DNA of 64,000 nucleotides from Colletes latitarsis (GCF_051014445.1 NC_135147.1:23571979-23635978); one strand, 5' to 3'; shown: positions 37,731 through 50,047, numbered from the stretch's first letter. Notes: generated by a model not told the origin, from the sequence alone. Numbers and translations are program-made.

Positions 37731-39974
37731 TCTTCAACATTTCAAGATACAAATATATTTTTTTCGTTACGTTCTATCGACTTTGGATGAAATGATAAAT
37801 GTTATTCCTTATAGCAGCATTTTTCTCCTTTGATCTAAAATAAAAAACGACATTTTGTTCGTAATAGTAATACGCGAAACAAACGAATTTTTAATGGGTA
37901 AATTGACAATTTTTATGAATTCTTCGATGCCATTTTTTAATGGCAAATGATATAAGTGATCACTTCAGGATTGATAATAAAAATGATCTTTTATAGTGCA
38001 ATATATTCCTGATATATTTGTGCAAGATGGGGGATATATTACTTATTAAACGGTAGCAGGAGAGCAGGTTTATACGTGGTGGGAAATTAGTGTAAAATTA
38101 GCTGCACGCACGTACTCGGAGGTAGTAAAGTCATCGTGCAAGGTTTTAGATACCGCTCCTAATACCAGCCATAAAGCTGCAATCCCCTTTAAATCCTACT
38201 CCCTTCAATCTCACGTATAGTACACAAACGGACATCCACTCGAACTATAAAATATAAAGCCTCGACGCATCATTTTACGACGTACAAGCTGCCCTCGTGT
38301 CCTCCCAAGCTTCAGATTCTATTAGGTGTGTATCGCGTGGGAGAACTCTGTGTCCCTTTGAACGATAACAAAATATCCAAGCTTTTCGTACTATCAAACG
38401 AACGCTTATAATGGTAAAATATTTACTGTAAATGATAAAAAATTAATCATTGAAGACTGGAATTAAATTCAAACTTTATACTAAACTCAATTTGTAATTT
38501 TTCTATCGAGCTTGAATATTCGCATACAAATATATAAAATGTTTTTCCATCGATGGATTATTTATCGGGATATGTTTTTTGAAACTCCAGTTGTTTGTAC
38601 GGATAATTGAATTTAATTTGCACCAGGCGTAGGATTCGATTTGAAAGTGTAATGTAATATTTTAAGGGTCTGTTTTTTGAACACCGTAACGGTCGAATCC
38701 TCTAATGGGAATTGGCGAAGCGTTCCAAAAATACGCGACGGGGATCATAAAGCAACGCCGACGCGAGCAAATTCTACACATTGTGGTGCGTACAAATTGG
38801 ATGGATTCCGAGAAACATCGCCGCGAAATTGACAGAGGTGCATCAGCGTACTAAATGGCGCGATACTGAACAGAAGTTCGCAGAGCCTCCCTTCGGAGGA
38901 TCCGCGGAAATCGCATAACTTTCCCACTTACTACGTAAACCTTACGCTGTAGCCACGATCTAGCAAAAATAACTCTTCGATAAATTCTACGTAGCTTTAT
39001 AAACAGACGGAAATAATTTTATACGAGTAATACAAAATTCGATGTTATATAAAATTCTGTTTAATTTGAATTCCAATCCAGAATTACGGAGATATTATAC
39101 CCTCTGAATGTTTAATCCTCTCAATTATGCACTAAATACTAGCATCCATATTTAAAGAATATTGAATAAAATGTATTTGCTCGGAAGACCTCTTAATTTT
39201 CAAGTATTTATAGTTGAACTCATCGCGGGAAGTGTACGTTTCCATTTCTCTGACACGGAAATTCGACCCATTTCCCGGAGGAAAAATTTTTCGAGGGGGT
39301 CGGTTCTTTATCAAAAGTTTTTCGCGTGCTCTCTAACCTTCGGCGCCGGGGCGCTGGGACGCTGGCGCGTATACAGTTACTAGCAGCGCCCGGTAACACC
39401 GGTGGAATCGTCGTCCTTTCACGTGTTCGCGGAACGACGCAGTAAAAACGTAACAGCAGCCCCGAAGTACCGTAAAGCTGCGACCGTACGGTGCATTTCG
39501 TAACGATGCCGCGATAAAAGGCGTCGGCCAACCTCCGTGGCCGAACGTACGAACAGTTCCCCGGCCTCTCTCGACCGTAATATTCACGGTGAACAAGTTG
39601 TTTTCGATAGCGACGGAGTTCGGGTCGAATATTCTCGAGAGCCGCTCGCGCCAGCTGGATCCCCGCGATGAAGCGAATGGCGGCGATTAATTATTTTATC
39701 TTTCGACGAGAACACGACGCCGAGCGCGGCTGAATTTTCTTGTTTTCGAGCAGTCTTCCTGTACTTCGTACCTTACGACTTCCAAACCGCACCATTCCCT
39801 GTAACATCTTAGTGCGTGTCGGACTTTCCGTTTCCCATCGAGCCACCGCAGACTTTGTACTCGATTTTTCTTAGTATTATAATATTCGAATTGTATCAGC
39901 TACTTGATCCTAGTTTTCATCATGTAACTTCGATCTGATATATTAAATTGTTACGCTTGGACTGTGCAATTTAC
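37731..39974 (+). other. hth: hth last intron, no gene seen
   Basis: AT-rich intron (37740-38700, 38940-39180) grading into a GC-rich block (39330-39780). No exon, RNA gene or repeat is recognised. Confidence 0.6.
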
Positions 39975-40095
39975 TCGAAATAAACGGAATGACTTGAGTT
40001 TATTAACGCAAGATAGAAAAATTAAAACCAGACTGTTTATATTTAGGCGCTTTATTTTTATTGTTTACCATCTCGTGGAATATATTGTTCTTTCT
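39975..40095. repeat. Diverged direct repeat, left copy (partner at 44892-45005)
   Basis: The block with TCGAAATAAACGGAATGACTTGAG, GAAAAATTAAAAC and TTATTGTTTACCATCTCGT, then GGAATATATTGTTC, aligns with 44892-45005, which has TCGAATAAACCG, GAAATTAAAAC, TTATTGTTTACCACCTCGT and GGAACGTATTGTTC. The order and spacing are shared but divergence is considerable. The two copies bracket the 14-unit array. Confidence 0.6.
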
Positions 40096-40226
40096 CAGAC
40101 CATGTATCTAACTGAATAGGAAATTTGTTCCTGATGTGCAGACCTAATCGGAATTTTCTGAAATAGGGACCGAGACAGTAAACGATTGTTTCACACTACT
40201 ACCAGAATATTAAAAGTTTCTAGTCA

Positions 40227-42565
40227 GCTAACCCAGACCTAAACCATATGTAGATGATGTAACAGTCACTGTGTTAAGCTAGTTAGAATCTGACTTTGTT
40301 AATCTGGATATAACGAACTTCAATATAAGTGCAATTATGGAACGTTGCAAGAAATTGATGAACTAATTTAAAAAGCATAGTCGAAAATGAAAGCTAACCC
40401 AGATGTAACTCATATGTAGACGATGTAACAGTCACTGTGTTAAGCTAGTTAGAATCTGACTTTGTTAATCTGGATATAACGAACTTCAATATAAGTGCAA
40501 TTATGGAACGTTGCAAGAAATTGATGAACTAATCTAAAAAGCATAGTCGAAAATGAAAGCTAACTCAGATGTAACCCATATGTAGACGATGTAACAGTCA
40601 CTGTGTTAAGTTAGTTAGAATTTGACTTTATCAATCTCGATATTACAAATCTCAAAATAAGTGCAATTATAGAACGTTCCAAGAAATTGATGAACTAAAT
40701 TAATGTAAAAAGCATAGTCAAAAATGAAAGCTAACTCAGATGTAACCCATATGTAGACGATGTAACAGTCACTGTCTTAAGTTAGTTAGAATTTGACTTT
40801 ATCAATCTCGATATTACAAATCTCAAAATAAGTGCAATTATAGAACGTTCCAAGAAATTGATGAACTAAATTAATGTAAAAAGCATAGTCAAAAATGAGA
40901 GCTAACTCAGATGTAACCCATATGTAGACGATGTAAGTCACTGTGTTAAGCTACTCAGAACCTGACTTTGTAAATCTCGATATAACAAACCTCAAAATAA
41001 GTGCAATTATGGAACGTGCGAAGAAATTGATGAACTAATCTAAAAAGCATAGTCGAAAATGAAAGCTAACCCAGATGTAACCCATATGTAGACGATGTAA
41101 GTCACTGTGTTAAGCTATTCAGAACCTGACTTTGTAAATCTCGATATAACAAACCTCAAAATAAGTGCAATTATGGAACGTGCGAAGAAATTGATGAACT
41201 AAATTAATGTAAAAAGCATAGTCAAAAATGGAAGCTAACCCAGACCTAAACCATATGTAGATGATGTAACAGTCACTGTGTTAAGCTAGTTAGAATCTGA
41301 CTTTGTTAATCTGGATATAACGAACTTCAATATAAGTGCAATTATGGAACGTTGCAAGAAATTGATGAACTAATCTAAAAAGCATTGTCGAAAATGAAAG
41401 CTAACTCAGATGTAACCCATATGTAGACGATGTAACAGTCACTGTGTTAAGTTAGTTAGAATCTGACTTTGTTAATCTCGATATAACGTACCTCAAAATA
41501 AGTGCAATTATGGAACGTCCCAAGAAATTGATGAATTAAATTAATGTAAAAAGCATAGTCAAAAATGAAAGCTAACTCAGATGTAACCCATATGTAGACG
41601 ATGTAAGTCACTGTGTTAAGCTACTCAGAACCTGACTTTGTAAATCTCGATATAACAAACCTCAAAATAAGTGCAATTATGGAACGTGGGAAGAAATTGA
41701 TGAACTAATCTAAAAAGCATAGTTGAAAATGAAAGCTAACCCAGGTCTAACCCATATGTAGACGATGTAACAGTCACTGTGTTAAGCTACTCAGAACCTG
41801 ACTTTGCCAATCTCGATACTATAAACCTCAAAATAAGTGCAATTATGGAACGTTCCAAGAAATTGATGAACTAATCTAAAAAGCATAGTCGAAAATGAAA
41901 GCTAACCCAGATCTAACCCATATGTAGACGATGTAAGTCACTGTGTTAAGCTACTCAGAACCAGACTTTGTAAATCTCGATATAACAAACCTCAAAATAA
42001 GTGCAATTATGGAACGGCCCAAGAAATTGATGAATTAAATTAATGTAAAAAGCATAGTCAAAAATGGAAGCTAACCCAGGTCTAACCCATATGTAGACGA
42101 TGTAAGTCACTGTGTTAAGCTAACTAGAATCTGACTTTGTTAATCTTGATATTACGAACCTCAAAATAAGTGCAATTATAGAACGTTCCAAGAAATTGAT
42201 GAACTAAATTAATGTAAAAAGCATAGTCAAAAATGGAAGCTGACCCAGGTCTAACCCATATGTAGACGATGTAACAATCACTGTGATAAGCTACTCAGAA
42301 CCTGACTTTGCCAATCTCGATACTATAAACCTCAAAATAGGTGCAATTATGGAACGTGCCAAGAAATTGATGAATTAAATTAATGTAAAAAGCATAGTCA
42401 AAAATGGAAGCTAACCCAGGTCTAACCCATATGTAGACGATGTAACAGTTACTGTGTTAAGCTACTGAGAACCTGACTTTGTAAATCTCGATATAACAAA
42501 CCTCAAAATAAGTGCAATTATGGAACGTGCGAAGAAATTGATGAACTGATCTAAAAAGCATAGTG
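40227..42565. repeat. Tandem array, 14 copies of a 164-171-bp unit
   Basis: Units start GCTAAC (GCTGAC in one) at 40227, 40393, 40559, 40730, 40901, 41065, 41234, 41400, 41571, 41735, 41901, 42070, 42239 and 42410. Landmarks in each are CATATGTAGA, GTCACTGTGTTAAG, TAAGTGCAATTAT, and AAGAAATTGATGAA. Unit length takes four values set by two indels. One is GTAACAGTCAC versus GTAAGTCAC (2 nt). The other is CTAATCTAAAAAG versus CTAAATTAATGTAAAAAG (5 nt). All four combinations occur. The last unit decays near 42565. It is a minisatellite or satellite patch in the intron, without coding capacity. Confidence 0.95.
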
Positions 42566-43462
42566 TAAAATCGAGAGTCCGAACGGAACGGAATATCCTC
42601 CGCTCTAGTTTCCGGATCAATCACCTAAACCATCCTCGCCCACCCCATCCGGATCGGGCGGTAACGCAATCACGGTACGCGCACGCAATCAAATTAAAAA
42701 CAACCCGGTTAATTAAACACTAATCGCCGGATGCGCTCGAATCGATCCACGGGACTAGGAGAGAGCCCATTACAGTTGCCACGTAGGAGGGCCCCAGGCA
42801 TTCGGGCGTTCGATTCTCGACAGCATGGGAATACGGACGACCGATCGTAAATGACAATCAAGCTTCTGTGAAAGTGAACGTCGAAAGACACCGTAGGAAA
42901 GAGCGTGGAAACAACGGGAGGAGGATCGTCGGGCGCGAGAAGAAAGGAATAGCCGACACGAACCCGACCTTTCCTCGTGATCTACGACGCTGAACTCGCC
43001 GTGGCTCGCGTTGACCCCCCTCGGCTACCGACGAATGCCAGGGGAATAATAAGCAAAACTGGCAATTAAGATATCTTCGACGGACGCGTCGCGGCTACTT
43101 TCGTTCCTTTGCCCTTTTCCCGCCCGGCGTTTCTCCGTACGCGTAAATCGAAAGGCGTCTCGCGTCTCGTAAATCGGACGGAACGATGTGTGTCGGCACT
43201 GAGGGAGGAGGATTCCCGGTACATTCTTCATTGCGGTACCGGGAATCGATGATCGGCACGCTCGGTATCGCTCATTAGATGCAACGAGCCTGAGAGAACT
43301 TTTCGAATCGTTGGCATTTTAGAAAGAACAGATCTACTTCTGTACGGACGATCCATATTGAGCGTCGCTTCTTTAAATTGCGATAAAACACAAACTGAGA
43401 TATTTCAGATTTCGCTATTTTAATATAAAGTCACTCGAGTGATCGCCTCGACTGGTTTTTAT
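42566..43462 (+). other. hth: hth intron, no gene seen
   Basis: Mixed to GC-rich sequence between the array and its inverted remnant. It has short frames on the minus strand (60-70 codons) with no recognisable product. Confidence 0.55.
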
Positions 43463-43543
43463 AGTTCATCAATTTCTTGGAACATTTCATAATTGCACCT
43501 ATTTTAAAAGCAATTCCCTTGAATCTAGCTTAACCCATTGACA
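43463..43543 (-). repeat. Inverted, partly deleted orphan copy of the 14-unit repeat
   Basis: AGTTCATCAATTTCTTGGAA, then TCATAATTGCACCTATTTTA, then CTAGCTTAACCCATTGACA is the reverse complement of the array unit: TTCCAAGAAATTGATGAACT, TAAAATAGGTGCAATTATGG, and a GTCACTGTGTTAAGCTAG block. The middle portion is missing. It sits about 900 bp beyond the array in the opposite orientation. Confidence 0.75.
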
Positions 43544-44891
43544 TACGATTTCTCATTTGAAAATAATAAGCCTGGACTCTTGAATTCCAACGAGGCTGTA
43601 ACAATATACATGTTTGGTCTGGTAATTAACGTGTGAATCCATTAACTCACGACTGCATCGTATCTCACCAAGGGTTTCAGAGCTCCCGTTGCGAATCAGT
43701 GCCCTAAGCAATCTCTAAACGAACTCTCTATCCAAGCTCTGGTCTCCGAAACTCAAAAGATCGTCCGTCGGTCATCGGATATAGCGAAATGGAAGGCGGA
43801 TCAACCGGCGACCATTCGTCACGCACTTGCTGAGAGGTCTCGGTTGATAACGCGACCCCCTCCCCCCTGTTTGGTATCGTTCCCCATTATACAGAAGCCC
43901 ACGGAACGCTATCTGACCGTGGAAGGTCCCTCGGAAACCCAGGGTCCGGTTCACCGTAGCGTGGCAGTGCGTCCACTCCATCTCGCTCGATCCTCATCCC
44001 CTCGCTCTCGTCCCGTCGCAACCCCCTCGGACTCCAGGCACATCCGATTCCCCTTTTCTCCGTCGTTCTTCCCGACCGATCCTTCCGTCCTCCTCTGGTC
44101 GTCCCTTCCGTGCTGGCCATCAATCAAGGTTGTCAATTTGTAATGGCGATTCTCTGTGTCCATCTCGGGAGAGGTCCAGACACCCCATCCTCCCGGAGTC
44201 CCCCCCGTTCCTTCTTCCGTCTCCGCCCCCGATGGTCGTGCGGTTCGATCTCCGCGTCGCTCTATATCTGGCTAACTCGCCGGGGCGACCAGGGTGGCCA
44301 CGGGGGGGAGGGATAGCGAAGGAGATCGCCCCGGTGGCTGGACACCAGCCCGCTGTAAACGTTCCTGCTGGCACTGATGGGATATCGCTGGACGGAGAAA
44401 AAGAGAAAGCCCCTCGCCCGTCGAGTTTAACGTCCCCTCCGCCACCGACTCGCGGTCCACCGGTGCGCTAAATAAAATGGATGTCCCGGGGACCCGGGAA
44501 TCGGGAGAAATTGCGAACTACCCACCCCTTTCTGCCACCCCCCGTCCGCTAAACCGGCGAACGTCATCGGAAGCGTCGACGCCCGACTGCTCCTTGGATT
44601 TAAATTAACCTGGGTGGAAAGTTCTCGCCACTTTCGTGCGTCGAACCGGTAATGGACACGAACTTCGAATCAGATCTGCTTTAAGCTTTGGGATCGTCGA
44701 AGAAAAGGAAATTTCTATCGATTATTATGTACAGTTCGATTCGATGGTTGAGGAACAATAGGAAGCAATTTTTGTTTACTCGATTTGAGGAATGACAGTT
44801 CCCAAAATAGAGTGAGGTAACGACTGTGTCCTGCAGAGACTTAAATTCTTCTGATGGATGATTTATTCATCTGAAGAGCGATCAAAGTGTC
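43544..44891 (+). other. hth: hth intron, GC/pyrimidine-rich, no gene seen
   Basis: A C- and T-rich block (43840-44560) produces proline/serine-rich frames on the plus strand and arginine/glycine-rich frames on the minus strand. These are compositional artefacts, not recognised proteins. Confidence 0.55.
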
Positions 44892-45005
44892 GAATAAACC
44901 GTAGCTTGAATTTTAAAACGCGAAGGAGAGAAATTAAAACTTCTAGCTAACGTTTTGGGCGCCTCTGTTTTATTGTTTACCACCTCGTTGGAACGTATTG
45001 TTCGA
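44892..45005. repeat. Diverged direct repeat, right copy (partner at 39975-40095)
   Basis: It shares the ordered blocks given for the left copy, notably TTATTGTTTACCACCTCGTT and ATTGTTC. It is in the same orientation as the left copy, about 4.9 kb away. Confidence 0.6.
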
Positions 45006-45665
45006 CAAATAGGAGCGATATATCACGCAGTCCTGCGCAGACCGGCAGAAAACCCGAGGGGACAGCCGTAAGACAGGACGATTTCTGCCCCTTGCCGTAC
45101 TTCTCGGTCGTGGAAGATTTTTTTTCTCCGAGTTTCGTGTCACGTAGACGTGATATAGAGTTACTTAGAGAACCGATCCCCCGCGCATTACGGCCCCAGC
45201 GTTCGAAAGGTGCTGGGATATAGGTCCTTATACGACATAGATCATACGTTAATTGAAATGGGGTTGCATGCACGGTAGTCGTCGAATACAAACGACCGAC
45301 TTATAGAAATGTTATTATTTGCCCGTGGGGGCGAGCAGAGCCGGGGTGCACGCGACGAGATTAACCGAGGAAATTGCATTTCGTCGTATTAGCGAATTTC
45401 GATCGGCGACCGCGTCTCTCGTGGGCGTCCAGTGATGGGAACGTAAAATTGATCGGACGTAAGTCGGCCACCGGAACCTACCGATCGGACGCTAGATTTA
45501 GGAGACTCTAAAACGACTATATCTGCGGGGAAAACTTAGTTTCACACGGTGTGACCTTCGGGTAAACTTGGCTTTCGAAATGGGCAAAAAAAGAATAGGG
45601 GATTTAAATAAAATTGTGTTAAAATTCGAAGTACTCTCTAAAGATCTCCAAATGATTAATTGCAT
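45006..45665 (+). other. hth: hth intron, no gene seen
   Basis: Unique intron sequence with no repeat or coding signal that I can support. Confidence 0.5.
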
Positions 45666-45885
45666 TTTTAAACGAGGATTATTAAATTCAATATAAATTG
45701 TTAACAGAGGAAGATTGACGAGTGAATCTAATGACCTCAGCTATAGAAAATACCAAAATTAACAATAGTGTTAAAAATCGAGGTCGGAAAAAGGAGTTGA
45801 AAATATATAATTTGAGTTTTAAACGAGTATTATTAAATTCGATATAAATTGTTAACAGAGATTGACGAGTGAATCTAGCGTGAGG
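45666..45885. repeat. Two-copy tandem duplication, 151-bp period
   Basis: AAACGAGGATTATTAAATTC at 45670 recurs at 45821 as AAACGAGTATTATTAAATTC. Both are followed by TATAAATTGTTAACAGAG and ATTGACGAGTGAATCTA. The second copy lacks a 5-nt piece after GTTAACAGAG. It is unrelated in sequence to the 151-bp pair at 29.7 kb. Confidence 0.8.
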
Positions 45886-48056
45886 AAAATTAAGGCTAAA
45901 GCTCTTTGCCAGATCGCCTCGATTCGTCACTTTATCTCGATCCTCGTCAACAGCGTCGCGTCAACTAATTTCCCCGGTCTCGTCGAAATCCTTTCCATGT
46001 AAACGCTCCCGAGGAGGTCCATTTCGCTACTCGTAGGTACATATAAACCGAGCGGTTGGGGTGGTTCCTCGAGCACGGAAATGAAGTCTTGGACGGTCAC
46101 GATCGGTATGAAAAGATAAGGTCCGAGTTCTCGAGGGCGCTGGACACTGCCCTCTCTCGACCTCCTCTCGCCCGCTCTTTCTCTCTCTCACGCTTCAGCC
46201 CTTGTTCCCCCGTTCCATTCCCGTCTCCACCAACTAGATTTTTCATGCCCGTGGATCGCGTCCGGTGTATCAAGCCGTACCCAGAAGGTTGCGCGCCGTG
46301 GCTACCACGTATCACGCGGAGGGTGGACCTATCTTATCGGCGTAGCCATAATGGCCTGTTCTATCTCATCTCGAGTCTCGTTGACCGTTTGCCCCTAGAC
46401 CACTTTCGCCATCGAGGCTCCGACGCGGTAATGGCGGAGCAGGAAGAAACCTGGCTTGTGCCTTCGTGCGATGGAAGCCCAAAGAGGGAGGCGGGGCGAG
46501 GGGTCCGGTATCGTGGAAACGCATCGACGCCGTTGCCGGGCTGTTAAGTCGTTTTATCGCCGATCGGGAACAGCCAGCGCTTCGATTTCGATCCGCGACG
46601 CGGAATCGACGCGTACGTGCAACCCACCGGGCCGTTTTCTGCATCGCGAGACGCCCGTTCGCTCGGTAATTGCGCTACCGGTTTATTTTCATTGCTACCA
46701 TGCGAGTGTCGCTCGACCAGAGGCGTTGAATCCCGGCTGACGAGGGTCACGGGGACAGGGATGCGTTTTGTAATGAAATCGGACGACCTGGACTCGCAAC
46801 AGTCCTCGAGATTCCTGGGAATGTCTCTCGAACGTTTTCAATGTTTCTATTTTATTTCAGTCCCCTTTGGGAACAGTAAAAATTACGTATATTTTTTTCA
46901 TACACATGTTTCACTTGCTATAGTCAAATTTAAAGTATAATAACGATTTAGGAAATGATGTCCTCGTTTTTCATATTAGGTTCATAGCACTCGTAATATA
47001 GAATACTATATTTATATTTGAAGAAGTAATCGAGCTAATACAAAGCTGATGAATATTGCTTTGAAATTCGAGCATACGTACGCTAGTTGCAACGAATGAC
47101 AATCGTAAGCAACTGATCCTATACTAAATAAGTAAATAAATAAGTTCACGATGAAATGAAAACGCAATGATCTTTTATCTCACGACAACGTACGAGAGTT
47201 GCATTCATATCTAGCCCGTGTGCTTTTGATGTATTCTATCTTCGTGGAAAAGTGTCCCGAGAGCACCCGTGTATCGCATCCTCGCGTCGTGGCGATAAAT
47301 CCAGCGAAATTTCGAGCACCGAGTCGACCGGGAGGATCAAGGATAATTTATCACGCGGCGTTCTCTCGATCTCTGGAATAAAGTCGTTCGATCCGTGGGT
47401 CTTCGATTAAGAAATTGAACGTTAAGTGATTACCGACCGCGACGGACGTACGTGAGCCGGAAAAAAGCAAGAGGAACGACCGCCGTGCCGGATTATATTG
47501 CGCGAAGAAGTCCGAACTCGCTCTGCGGAGTTACTTCGCGACATTTAAACGACCAGTCAGCCGTTGCTCGGCTTATTTATGCCCGTCGTAAGGAGAGACA
47601 CTTCCGACGTTTGTGGCCCTCATAACCTCCGTTTATTGACACTGTTAAGAATGCTTTCTGTAATCCATTGACGGGATACGCCCGCGGGGCTGTTGCATCC
47701 GCCCGCCTCGTTCAAATCGTAATACCGCGTCCACCTTTTAAACAGCGTGTTATTGTCTGGATGCCCACGCCTGGCTCCCTCTTTTCGACCGAAATTGAAA
47801 GGAACTCCGACGACGGAACTTTTTCTCATTCGATCCGACGCAGGAAAGCGTTTACGTTGACTGATAACGACACGTTGTAGGTGTAATGGACGAGTGTCCT
47901 CCGGATGTCCATACCAAACGTACGGAGATATAATAAGCACTGTGCACCCTTGTCATTTCGATGTAGCTTCGTTCTTTCAGTTCACGAACTCCTGATCTGA
48001 TATTTCATATAATCAATAAGCATTGCATCTGTATATTTTTAATGGAAATTTCTATC
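45886..48056 (+). other. hth: hth intron, no gene seen
   Basis: GC-rich at 46050-46800, AT-rich at 46830-47170 and mixed after that. A 163-codon frame at 46056-46547 and its overlapping minus-strand frames have no recognisable domain. Confidence 0.55.
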
Positions 48057-48514
48057 CAGCGGTGCGGTCCCCTCTCTTGCTAAGGTCAGTACTACCTGAG
48101 GACACTCATTTATGGCACCCCCTGAGCGTTTCGGTATTTTTCGAGCCTCAAGTTCAGTTAGCAGAGAACCGTTAAACTGTGAACAGCATTTCCGCCTTGT
48201 AAAACTGTTATACCTTAATTAAATATATCTTAGATCGAAATCTGTTGCATTTATTTAACAAATAAATATTCGAGGGAAACTTGGAAATCAAATGTACCAA
48301 CGATTTCTTTAAACGGTGTTATTATTTTGCAAAGATCGATTGCCAACTTCTCTTCGTTAGGAATGTAATTGAGGGCAGTACATGAATTTGTTTTCGCTTG
48401 TTTTATAATATGGTCACCGGCGTATGTATCGAAGAATTTCTGTTTGGAAGGTTCAGGCAGACTTGGAATAATAGAATGAAGTACGGGGATGGTTAGAAAG
48501 TCTGGCAAACCCAT
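48057..48514 (-). mobile_element. Possible hAT transposon relic (C-terminal transposase fragment plus terminal repeat)
   Basis: A minus-strand frame (48514 to 48251, 87 codons) reads unusually like real protein for this window. It includes KLAIDLCKIITPFKEIVGTF, which resembles the Leu...Ile-Leu-x-Pro-Phe...Thr segment of hAT-type transposases. At 48057 the sequence CAGCGGTGCGGTCCCC has the CAG-x-G-x-TG start typical of hAT terminal repeats, facing the right way to be the 3' end of such an element. No other end or duplicated 8-bp target site was found. The family call is tentative; it could be an unrelated coding relic or chance. Confidence 0.35.
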
Positions 48515-49442
48515 GTTCGAGACAAAATCCAGGTCCTACGGATCCACGTCGCGCACATGTCGCCGTCTAGTCCCCGGGAGCGGCAAAAGAACGCGAATCG
48601 CGACGGCGTGGGCAGAGCCGCGGGGCTCACCTCGGTCCGTAGGCCTCCTTAATTATCATAATTTATAGCCAATCGGTTAATTAAAATATCTAAATAGCGT
48701 ATAGGCCGTATAAGATCCGATAATATATATCCCAGCGAGGCGGTTGCCCCTCTCTCGTCCCGACCGCTTCGTACCTTATAAATATTAAATGTTTTATGGA
48801 CCCGCGGCCCCGCCGTTCCCTCCATGGGCCCCCTCTGTCCCCCGTGCCTCGGATCATTAATTATTTATCGCGTCAACTAAGGAGCCAGTCAGCCGCGAGC
48901 GCTCCACGGGTTTTATCGAATCGCTGGGCAGATTTAGCGAATCCCGATCCGTCCGTCTGTCCGGCGGCCAGCAATTTATGTGAACTCGTGGCTGACGAGA
49001 AACACGGGGGTGGGGGTACGAGGGTTGGGGTAAAAAACGCACGGGGCCGAAGAACTGGGTTAAAATATGCCAACACCGCCGCGGATAGGTTCGCAGAGGG
49101 GGAGGGTAAATTAATTTTGGCTTGTCACGGGGAGAGGGCATCCATAAATGCAGTAGCTTCTTTGCTACCCTGTCCCGCTTCGTATGCTCGCTCTCCGGCT
49201 CTCTTTCTCTCTTTAGATGCTCTGCATCTTGTACGACAAAAATCTGCCGTGTAATGCTCGTTGCTTATGCATTCGTAAATAAGTACTTCGTTGAACGCTC
49301 TCGTCGAGAATCGATATCGCTTTCTATACGTATCTGTGTGTGCGTGCACGTGTGCTCGATGCTTTCGATATCTTCATCGAGTGAAATGTGTTTTCTATTT
49401 TTAGAAGGGAACAATATTAGGTCAGCCTAACAGTCTCCAACA
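48515..49442 (+). other. hth: hth intron with AT-rich candidate regulatory core
   Basis: The segment 48645-48740 holds CCTTAATTATCATAATTTAT, CGGTTAATTAAAATATC and GATAATATATAT between GC-rich flanks. It is dense in TAATTA/ATTA homeodomain cores. The remaining sequence (48780-49240) is GC-rich with no recognised gene. Confidence 0.35.
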
Positions 49443-50047
49443 ACGTGTATTAAAAGTACTAAAACTTTAGACGCGTGCAGTTCCGAAGATATTTACGTTT
49501 TATCCATGATCGAGCCACTATTAGAAGCGAGGAAGCTTCCCCTTTAAAATGGGTTTTGGTTTTTGGCGATCCGACTTCCCGTTGCGGAGATATCGCAATT
49601 TATGTGAAAGTGTAATTTTTAAAATTCCACTCTCCGTCTTAGAAAAGGCTATTAACACGTATTAAAAATACTGAAACTTTAGACGCGTGCAGTTCCGAAA
49701 CTACTAGTGTTTTGTTAATTATTAAGGCATTGTTAGCGGCGGCAAAGCTTCCTCTTTAAAGTGGTTTTTGGTTTTTGGCGATCCGACTTACCGTTTTCGA
49801 GATATCGTAATTTATGTAAAAGGTAATTTTTTAAATTCCACTCTCCGTCTTAGTAAAGGCTATTAACGCCTATTAAAAATACTGAAACTTTAGACGCGTG
49901 CAGTTCCGAAACTACTAGTGTTTTGTTAATTATTAAGGCATTGTTAGCGGCGGCAAAGCTTCCTCTTTAAAGTGGTTTTTGGTTTTTGGCGATCCGACTT
50001 ACCGTTTTCGAGATATCGTAATTTATGTAAAAGGTAATTTTTCTTAA
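49443..50047. repeat. Tandem array, three copies of a ~210-bp unit
   Basis: Copies begin ACGTGTATTAAAA (49443), ACGTATTAAAAATACTGAAA (49657) and ACGCCTATTAAAAATACTGA (49866). Shared landmarks are CTTTAGACGCGTGCAGTTCC, GCAAAGCTTCCTCTTTAAAG, TTTTTGGCGATCCGACTT, and GAGATATCG. Copies 2 and 3 are nearly identical, while copy 1 is more diverged, so the most recent event duplicated copy 2/3. Confidence 0.9.

Noticed and set aside
40227..42565. CRISPR-like regular repeats
   Set aside because: The repeats are contiguous 164-171-bp units without unique spacers, in an insect intron. They are a satellite array.
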